A stretch of DNA of 20,402 nt from positions 1-20,402 of the IMG/VR virus record IMGVR_UViG_3300034374_000015. The stretch is one strand, 5' to 3'. A program made the translations under genes and the position numbers. The stretch comes from a virus. The notes under the pieces were generated by a model, which was given only the letters and a program-made list of their open reading frames with translations, searched no databases and was not told the DNA's origin. Shown here one piece after another: positions 1-4,849 of the stretch; positions within the stretch are counted from its first letter, which is position 1, and each line of letters begins with the position of its first letter.

Positions 1-107
1 CAAACCCGTCGAATAGCTTAATCAAACTTTCACTGCTCCTGAAAAACGATAACTGGCTCTGAAAATGGATATTTCTGCCGTTCATCCATGAAAAATGATT
101 CCGAAAA
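1..107. other. Left edge, no supported gene
   Basis: I see no gene I can support here. A minus-strand reading frame opens at an ATG at 85 and runs off the left edge with 28 codons, but it has no clear ribosome binding site and is too short to judge. It could be the start of a leftward gene downstream of the small minus-strand gene at 170-346. Confidence 0.4.
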
Positions 108-159
108 CTAATTAACCCTTTATAGTATCGTAGATACTCTACTATAAAGGGCTAATTAG
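108..159. repeat. Palindromic double-hairpin repeat, copy 1
   Basis: The left arm CTAATTAACCCTTTATAGTA (108-127) pairs with 140-159 as a 12-bp stem (116-127 with 140-151), one A/C mismatch and a 7-bp AT stem. An inner hairpin AGTATC-GTA-GATACT (124-138) uses the last bases of the left arm, so inner and outer folds compete at their junction. It is one of three related copies. It sits 10 bases beyond the stop codon of the minus-strand gene, and on that strand the stem is followed by TTAATTAGTTTT, so a (bidirectional) terminator is the simplest reading. A dispersed palindromic element is the alternative. Confidence 0.75.
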
Positions 160-169
160 GTATGCCGAT

Positions 170-346
170 TTAACGCTGAAACTGGAAGATGTTTTCCAGC
201 GTTGCTTCGTCTGTGTCCAACGTGGCGATCCATACGCCATTCGCATCATGCAGATCGACGGCTCCGCCGTTCACAGATGTGTGAACCTGAAAGCTGCTAT
301 CAAGAAACTCGTCAATCTCTGATTGAAGAACGGTGATGTTTGTCAT
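170..346 (-). CDS. Small minus-strand hypothetical protein
   Basis: This is a 58-residue protein of unknown function, acidic and rich in Asp, Thr and Val (for example GGAVDLHDANGVW, then TLDTDEATLENIF). I start it at the ATG at 346, because a strong ribosome binding site (AAGGAGA on the minus strand, 353-359) lies 7 bases upstream; an in-frame TTG at 352 would sit on top of that site. There is no signal peptide or membrane segment. It is the only convincing leftward gene in the window. It lies between two copies of the palindromic repeat, one just before its ribosome binding site and one just after its stop. It may be the first gene of a leftward early module, but its role cannot be inferred. 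Confidence 0.7.
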   Translation of the reverse strand: MTNITVLQSEIDEFLDSSFQVHTSVNGGAVDLHDANGVWIATLDTDEATLENIFQFQR

Positions 347-362
347 GGTCAATCTCCTTGGT

Positions 363-414
363 TTAATTAATACCCTATAGAACTCATAGAGTTCGTTCTA
401 TAGGGATTAATTAA
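363..414. repeat. Palindromic double-hairpin repeat, copy 2
   Basis: TTAATTAAT (363-371), a bulged A, then CCCTATAGAAC (373-383) pair with GTTCTATAGGG (395-405) and ATTAATTAA (406-414). An inner hairpin GAACTC-ATA-GAGTTC (380-394) overlaps the top of the outer stem. Compared with copies 1 and 3, two bases are missing from both arms of the CCC stem, so pairing is kept. It lies immediately upstream of the ribosome binding site of the minus-strand gene and would be in that gene's leader or promoter. Confidence 0.75.
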
Positions 415-444
415 CCTCATCATTTGGGGTTGTCAAGCCTCGTC

Positions 445-588
445 AAGCCCTCTGGCATATCATCACCTGCATGACAGTCTTGCAAAGACTGCATAGCATG
501 GAAAAGCTACGCTTTGTCAAGGGCTTAACTAGGTTTCTGGAATTACTACGAAGTAGTAGAAAGCTGACTACAAAGCATCCTCTGGATG
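445..588. other. Cluster of tight 3-base-loop hairpins
   Basis: Four perfect stems with 3-base loops occur in about 115 bases: CAGTCTT-GCA-AAGACTG (475-491), AAAGC-TAC-GCTTT (503-515), TACTAC-GAA-GTAGTA (544-558) and CATCC-TCT-GGATG (576-588). A 7-bp long-range stem, AAGCCCT (445-451) with AGGGCTT (520-526), would enclose the first two. Nothing else in the window is comparably folded. It could be a structured RNA, a recognition region for a DNA-binding protein, or hairpin promoters of the kind used by phage N4, though the loop bases do not follow the N4 rule. Confidence 0.5.
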
Positions 589-591
589 AAT

Positions 592-617
592 TTGGCAGGG
601 AGGGTTTGTAATATAAT
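592..617 (+). promoter_or_regulatory. Weak promoter-like site before repeat 3
   Basis: A perfect TATAAT (612-617) lies in the context TTTGTAATATAATAA, similar to the -10 region at 8163-8168. The best -35 candidate, TTGGCA (592-597), is only 14 bases upstream, which is short. If active, transcription would begin close to the first bases of double-hairpin repeat 3 (620), which could then act on its own transcript. Confidence 0.3.
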
Positions 618-619
618 AA

Positions 620-672
620 CTAATTAACCCTTCATAGTAACACTTCGTTACTACTATGAAGGGATTAATTAG
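620..672. repeat. Palindromic double-hairpin repeat, copy 3
   Basis: CTAATTAA (620-627) and CCCTTCATAGTA (628-639) pair with TACTATGAAGGG (652-663), a bulged A, and TTAATTAG (665-672). An inner hairpin AGTAAC-ACTTC-GTTACT spans 636-652. The left arm differs from copy 1 at one base (C633 for T121), and the pairing partner changes too (G658 for A146), so the base pair is conserved. This compensatory change supports a folded structure under selection. Confidence 0.75.
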
Positions 673-714
673 GTTTCCTTGTTCAGAACTTGGTCGGGAG
701 GGTTGCATAATGCG

Positions 715-767
715 TGGGGGTGGGCGCAAATGCATACACGCATGTATATATATAAACAACACCCCCA
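715..767. other. G-rich/C-rich long stem
   Basis: TGGGGGTG (715-722) can pair with CACCCCCA (760-767), enclosing a small hairpin ATACA-CGCA-TGTAT (734-747). The left side also carries four G-runs (696-698, 700-702, 716-720, 722-724), so it could instead form a G-quadruplex with a long middle loop. No T-tract follows, so it is not a typical terminator. Its role is unknown. Confidence 0.35.
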
Positions 768-896
768 GATATTTACAAAAAACTACGGACTTGTCATCAA
801 TATAAAAAAGATATCTATAACTGTTGCATAAATACCACAAGGCGGTACTAATTAACTACTTAATAGTATTTTATTATTATTTTTTTAATATCTCTA

Positions 897-925
897 TTGT
901 AGAACTTTACAGTATAGTGTATAAT
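897..925 (+). promoter_or_regulatory. Sigma70-type promoter for terminase
   Basis: TTGTAG (897-902), a 17-base spacer, and a perfect TATAAT (920-925). Only six bases separate the -10 box from the terminase ATG at 932, so the expected transcription start falls at or next to the start codon and the message may be leaderless. No Shine-Dalgarno sequence is present, which agrees with this. Confidence 0.6.
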
Positions 926-931
926 ATTACT

Positions 932-2470
932 ATGGAGAATTTAAATAGTAACTACATAGATTCGTATATAAACCTTCAAGGTTTGTTGTCTCAACAAGTT
1001 AATGATCAATGTAACACTGACTTCTTGTCTTTTGTTAGATTGATGGCACCTTCAATTGTGTCTGACTTTAGAATGGGGCGGCACATTGAAGTTATATCAG
1101 AGAAACTACAACAAGTAGAAAATGGTGAGATAAAAAGACTGATGGTCTTTCTACCACCACGTTCTTCTAAGTCTGTTGTCTGTTCTAAGTTGTTTCCTGC
1201 ATGGTACATAGGTAGAAACCCTGAACACGAACTACTGACAATATCTCATAGTGATCAGCTTGCCAGTGACTTTGGTAGATCAGTCAGAGATATTGTTAAC
1301 ACCGAAGAGTTCTCAAAGGTATTCAGAGGAGTGGCCCTACGTAGCGATGTCAGGGCAGCAGGTAAGTGGAAGACAAACCAGAATGGAACCTACTATGCTG
1401 CTGGTGTCCGCTCTCAGATTGCTGGTCGAGGCGCACATGTAGCAATCCTAGACGATGCAATGTCGGAAGAGGATGCAATCTCCAGCGCAGGTAGACGCTT
1501 CATCAAGGAATGGTATCCCGCAGGTCTACGCACACGTATCATGCCTGACGGGGCCATTGTAATAATCAACACCCGATATCACTATGACGATCTCTGCGGC
1601 TGGCTTCTTAAGCAACAGGAGAACATGCCTGACTATGAGACGATACCTTGGGAGGTAGTGAAGATACCTGCATGGGTTGACGAAGATGCAGCAGAACTTC
1701 TTGATCTACCTGTAGGCACCAGCTACTTTCCTGAGTGGAAACCAGACCATGTGCTGAAGGTAGACGAGAACGAGATCAAGGCCAGCAACGGTAGCAGGTA
1801 CTGGAATGCCTTGTACATGCAAGACCCCACACCGGAAGAAGGCGGCATCATAAAGAAACGCTGGATCAAGGATTGGGAGTATGGTGATCCACCCACATGT
1901 GATTTTGTCATACAAACATTTGATACTGCATTCTCCACAGCAAGTACTGCTGACTACAGCGTAATACAGACATGGGGTATCTTCTACATGTACAATCAGG
2001 ATGAGCAAGGCTATGAAGACTTTGCTCCTCACCTGATACTACTGGGTAACATCAAGGGCCGCTTTGAATATCCAGAACTGAGGCGGCTGGCGCAGAAGCT
2101 GTATAACCAACATAGACCTGATGTCTGCATGGTGGAAAAGAAAGCTTCGGGCCAATCTCTAATACAGGATATGCGTAGAGGTGGCCTACCTGTAATGGAG
2201 TATCTGCCAGATAGAGACAAGACCTCCAGAGTTTATGCGGCTACTCCTATAATGGAGGCTGGTCGTCTCTGGATTCCCAAGGGCAAGAAGTGGGCAGACG
2301 ATCTAATAGAAGAACTGATACGCTTTCCTAATGCAGCACATGATGACCAAGTGGATGCCTTAACGATGGCAATCCACTATCTGAAGGACTCATGGCACCT
2401 GACGCACCCTGATGATCCTGAGTATGATGACGAGCCTAGACAGAAAACTGCGACATACTGGAATGTATGA
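932..2470 (+). CDS. terL: Terminase large subunit
   Basis: This is the ATPase-nuclease that pumps genomic DNA into the procapsid through the portal and cuts it. The 512-residue protein has a Walker A-like P-loop FLPPRSSKS (residues 73-81), a Walker B VAILDDA (170-176), a coupling motif INTRYH (212-217), and C-terminal RNase H-like nuclease residues in TFDTAFS (Asp331), VEKK (Glu402) and HDDQVDA (471-476). Length and motif order are normal for the family. An upstream TTG at 824 would add 36 AT-encoded residues overlapping the promoter, so I start at the ATG at 932, six bases after TATAAT. It is the first rightward gene. No small terminase subunit was recognised in the window. Confidence 0.95.
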   Translation: MENLNSNYIDSYINLQGLLSQQVNDQCNTDFLSFVRLMAPSIVSDFRMGRHIEVISEKLQQVENGEIKRLMVFLPPRSSKSVVCSKLFPAWYIGRNPEHELLTISHSDQLASDFGRSVRDIVNTEEFSKVFRGVALRSDVRAAGKWKTNQNGTYYAAGVRSQIAGRGAHVAILDDAMSEEDAISSAGRRFIKEWYPAGLRTRIMPDGAIVIINTRYHYDDLCGWLLKQQENMPDYETIPWEVVKIPAWVDEDAAELLDLPVGTSYFPEWKPDHVLKVDENEIKASNGSRYWNALYMQDPTPEEGGIIKKRWIKDWEYGDPPTCDFVIQTFDTAFSTASTADYSVIQTWGIFYMYNQDEQGYEDFAPHLILLGNIKGRFEYPELRRLAQKLYNQHRPDVCMVEKKASGQSLIQDMRRGGLPVMEYLPDRDKTSRVYAATPIMEAGRLWIPKGKKWADDLIEELIRFPNAAHDDQVDALTMAIHYLKDSWHLTHPDDPEYDDEPRQKTATYWNV

Positions 2471-2471
2471 T

Positions 2472-2500
2472 TTGGGAAAACGGAAAAAGTATGCTATAAT
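2472..2500 (+). promoter_or_regulatory. Sigma70-type promoter of the cupin/HlyC cassette
   Basis: TTGGGA (2472-2477), a 17-base spacer, and TATAAT (2495-2500). The block TGATTTGGGAAA begins with the terminase stop codon and recurs identically at the end of the GroES-like gene (8136-8147). As before terminase, only six bases separate the -10 box from the next ATG (2507), with no Shine-Dalgarno sequence, pointing to a leaderless message. Confidence 0.65.
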
Positions 2501-2506
2501 AATAAC

Positions 2507-3121
2507 ATGGTTAATTTAGAAAAAAAAGTAAACGAGCTAGATAATAAGTTAAATGCTCTTATCTCTGCTCTTCAAAAAAATAAAAAGCCGGAAGTAAAAC
2601 TTTTTCCATCGGCCTATATCAAAGATGATCTGGGTTATGAGTTTTATGACGATCTAACTGGGTTTATGCGATGGTACTTTGAGGAGTGTCCAAATAAGTT
2701 TCAAGTTCCTTTTGATAATCCACTTTTATTTATTGAAGGCCATACTGCTTGTACTTTATTTAGACATGGACCGTATCAGGTAGAACTTGTTTATATGCAA
2801 CCTGATACAGTAACTTACGATCACAATCATCCTGATGTAGATAGTTATGTTGTCTACCTTTATGGAACAAATTTTAGGTTTAAAGGAAAAGAAGTTCTTA
2901 GTAAACAAGAAGGACACTATGTAGAAAAAAATGGAAAAGCTTCTGCATATATGAGAAAGATAAGACTAAAGCCAAATACGGTACATGGCGCAGAGTCTGG
3001 TCCTAATGGAGCATGTTTCTTCTCTGTTCAAAAATGGTTAAGTGGTAAGGCTGGAGAGTCTATTGCTAATAGTTGGAACGGTGAGGAGTTAGGAGAAGAA
3101 CACGCAAAAGGTATTAAGTAG
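2507..3121 (+). CDS. Cupin-fold protein of unknown function
   Basis: A 204-residue protein. Residues 1-26 look like a short helical or coiled-coil segment (leucine-spaced, EKKVNELDNKLNALISAL). The centre carries a cupin-like metal site: YDHNHPDVDSYVVYLYG (104-120, His106, His108, with Asp in place of the usual Glu) and later KPNTVHG (155-161, His160). Cupins range from dioxygenases and isomerases to simple binding proteins, so no reaction can be assigned. The gene is AT-rich relative to terminase, has its own promoter, and its TAG stop overlaps the GTG start of the HlyC-like gene by one base. The two are therefore probably translated together and may act together. Confidence 0.7.
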   Translation: MVNLEKKVNELDNKLNALISALQKNKKPEVKLFPSAYIKDDLGYEFYDDLTGFMRWYFEECPNKFQVPFDNPLLFIEGHTACTLFRHGPYQVELVYMQPDTVTYDHNHPDVDSYVVYLYGTNFRFKGKEVLSKQEGHYVEKNGKASAYMRKIRLKPNTVHGAESGPNGACFFSVQKWLSGKAGESIANSWNGEELGEEHAKGIK

Positions 3122-3519
3122 TGATTGAATTAGAAAAAATAATATATACTTTAAGTTTATCAGAGGTACATAGAAGCTGGACCGTCAAAGATATAGTACA
3201 TAGAATTTTACCGCCGCTACAACTTAAACAATATATTTTTATTTCAAATGAAAAGGTTCCACTATTCTATGCCTCATGGGCTTTTATGAATCAGGAAGCA
3301 TCAGACGCAAGAGAGTTTTCAAAAAGAAACATTCATGCAAGTGATTGGAATAGTGGACATGTACCATGGATTATGGATATTGTCTGTCCCATGGGTGGAA
3401 CCGCAGAGGGAATCAAAGAGCTAAAGAAAGTTCCTAGACATCTAGGTGTCAAAGGAAAAATAAAATTCTTTAGAACTAAAAAGGGGAAGAAAGAGTTACA
3501 TCATGTTACATGGCTATAA
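3121..3519 (+). CDS. HlyC-like toxin-activating lysine acyltransferase
   Basis: Members of this family move a fatty acyl chain from acyl-ACP to internal lysines of RTX toxins such as HlyA. The 132-residue product aligns along most of E. coli HlyC as I remember it: VHRSW (residues 16-20) matches LHRNW, PLFYASWAFMN (47-57) matches PVAYCSWANLS, and DWNSGHVPWIMDIVCPMGG (75-93) matches the DWTSGD...WIAPFG block. The catalytic His and Asp are both present (His17, Asp86), exactly 69 residues apart as in HlyC (His23, Asp92). It is shorter than HlyC (about 170) at the C-terminus. The start is GTG in a TAGTG overlap; the end overlaps the next ORF by 17 bases. No RTX toxin is visible, so the substrate is unknown. 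Confidence 0.85.
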   Translation: MIELEKIIYTLSLSEVHRSWTVKDIVHRILPPLQLKQYIFISNEKVPLFYASWAFMNQEASDAREFSKRNIHASDWNSGHVPWIMDIVCPMGGTAEGIKELKKVPRHLGVKGKIKFFRTKKGKKELHHVTWL

Positions 3520-4849
3520 AAAATCCAGATACAATATTTATGATAACTTAGAGTTTCTAGGTGTGAACCCCTACGAACAGAAACATTTTTGTTTTGGTGA
3601 GGGTGATGGCGACGCTGATGGTGATGCTGGTGGCGACTACGATTTTTCTCTTTCAAATCCTGATATGGTATCGTCAATGGCAGCAGCAGAAGCGGCCTCT
3701 CAAGCGCAGGCAAACGCACTAAGTCAAGCAGAAGTAGACGCAGCAAATGCGATGGCTTTGTCTGATCCTACTCTAGATGTAGCCTTTAGTCTTGATCCCA
3801 GTATGGTTGATCCCTCTGTTATGAACGAGTTGTCAGCAAACTATTTTGGTATGCTTGCTGATGTTGCCGCAGTTGACCCCGGCCTTGCTCAAAACTTACT
3901 AGATGCAAGAAGTATAAATACTGCTAAATATGGTATTTATAATCCAGAGGAAATGAACAAATTAGAGGAGCTAGGTCTTAGAACTTTTGGTCTAGGCTAT
4001 AGAGGTCCATATGAAGCACGGTTTGCTCAACCACAAACTAGACAAACATATGATCCTAACAATGTAACCTTTGCTTCTCCCGATCTAGCAACGACAGCAA
4101 AATATCAGTTTACAGAATTTGCTTTACAAAATCCTAATCTTACAACAGTAGAAGCTTTAACTCAATATAATGCTATATCGCCTGTAGACTCAAAAGTTTC
4201 AGTGCAAGATGTTCAAAATATGGGTTATGATTTGAATGCTCCTGTTGGACCGCAAGCATCTTTTAATGAGGCTGAAAGAGATAGAGGACTTGCACAGGGT
4301 CTTGGCCTTGTAGCGCAAACAATAGCTACTGGGAGTCCTCTGGGTGCATTAACCGATATTGCATTGTCAGGAACAGGTAAGGGTGTCATGGGTCACATGG
4401 CAGATATGTTTGAAGAAGCAACAGGCGTTGATCTTCCAGAGGCACCTGATATTGGTATTCCCTCTTATGAGGAGATGGCCGTTGGTCTTGTTGGTCCTGA
4501 AGAAGATACTATGGACCTCTCTTCTTTTGGTATAACCAGTGAACCAGAAGCGTTTAGTCTTGAAGATACTTTTGGTATTCAGTCTTTTGATTTAGACTTC
4601 TCTCCCCCTACAAATGAACAGGTAGGCTATGTTGAATATGAAGACCCTACTGATTATAGCAGACGTTATAGACAGCCCAGACCAACCCCTCAACCACAGC
4701 CTCTAGAAGTTGCTGCTGCTGTAGAAGAAACTCCGGCTATTCCTTTTAACTTAGGACGTGCAACTACACCGCCATCAAGGGTAAGTCGTATTGCAAATAT
4801 TTATGGCATTGATGAAGATGCTGCTAAAAGAATGTTAGGAATCGTATAA
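3503..4849 (+). CDS. Unknown protein between HlyC-like gene and portal
   Basis: I do not recognise this 448-residue protein. It starts with a basic, Tyr-rich stretch, followed near residues 32-47 by an acidic Gly/Asp run (GEGDGDADGDAGGDYD) that might bind calcium but is not an RTX nonapeptide array. Next come an Ala/Gln-rich helical stretch (about 55-85), a Gly/Ala segment around 265-300 that could touch membrane, and an acidic then Pro/Gln-rich, probably disordered tail. The last about 25 residues (RIANIYGIDEDAAKRMLGIV) are helical. Its position before the portal and its TAATG overlap with it suggest a virion or assembly protein. It may be a substrate of the upstream acyltransferase, but that is speculation. 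Confidence 0.75.
   Translation: MLHGYKKSRYNIYDNLEFLGVNPYEQKHFCFGEGDGDADGDAGGDYDFSLSNPDMVSSMAAAEAASQAQANALSQAEVDAANAMALSDPTLDVAFSLDPSMVDPSVMNELSANYFGMLADVAAVDPGLAQNLLDARSINTAKYGIYNPEEMNKLEELGLRTFGLGYRGPYEARFAQPQTRQTYDPNNVTFASPDLATTAKYQFTEFALQNPNLTTVEALTQYNAISPVDSKVSVQDVQNMGYDLNAPVGPQASFNEAERDRGLAQGLGLVAQTIATGSPLGALTDIALSGTGKGVMGHMADMFEEATGVDLPEAPDIGIPSYEEMAVGLVGPEEDTMDLSSFGITSEPEAFSLEDTFGIQSFDLDFSPPTNEQVGYVEYEDPTDYSRRYRQPRPTPQPQPLEVAAAVEETPAIPFNLGRATTPPSRVSRIANIYGIDEDAAKRMLGIV

Larger units (their letters stand above)
415..931. other. Divergent intergenic control region
   Basis: About 520 bases lie between the leftward small gene and terminase without a gene I can support. The region holds one double-hairpin repeat, a run of tight hairpins, a G-rich stem, two copies of GGGAGGGTT (598-606 and 696-704), two copies of GTTGCATAA (702-710 and 823-831) and the terminase promoter. 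From about 780 it becomes very AT-rich. Its position between opposing transcription units fits a control region. It could also hold a replication or packaging site, but no specific signal of either was recognised. Confidence 0.6.

Noticed and set aside
1-85. Minus-strand frame running off the left edge
   Set aside because: It has only 28 codons, no clear ribosome binding site and nothing recognisable.
445-588. Definite N4-type virion RNA polymerase promoters
   Set aside because: The stem and loop sizes fit, but the central loop bases do not follow the purine rule and no N4-type polymerase gene is visible in the window.
471-611. Plus-strand 46-codon reading frame in the hairpin cluster (starts MTVLQRLHSMEKL)
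   Set aside because: It has no Shine-Dalgarno sequence and no promoter, and its sequence is dictated by the hairpins. I could not support it as a gene, although the frame is open from 411.
568-840. Minus-strand 90-residue reading frame
   Set aside because: It runs through the double-hairpin repeat and the G-rich stem, has a low-complexity sequence and no ribosome binding site. It is probably chance.
824-931. Terminase start at TTG 824, adding 36 residues
   Set aside because: The extra segment overlaps the -35/-10 promoter, is composed of AT-driven Tyr/Phe/Ile codons and does not resemble a terminase N-terminus. ATG 932 is the better start.
415-931. tRNA gene in the non-coding region
   Set aside because: The hairpins have 3-base loops, and no T-loop or acceptor pattern such as GGTTCRANTCC is present.
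3595-3645. RTX-type calcium-binding repeats in the Gly/Asp run
   Set aside because: There is only one short Gly/Asp stretch, without the nine-residue GGxGxDxUx periodicity.
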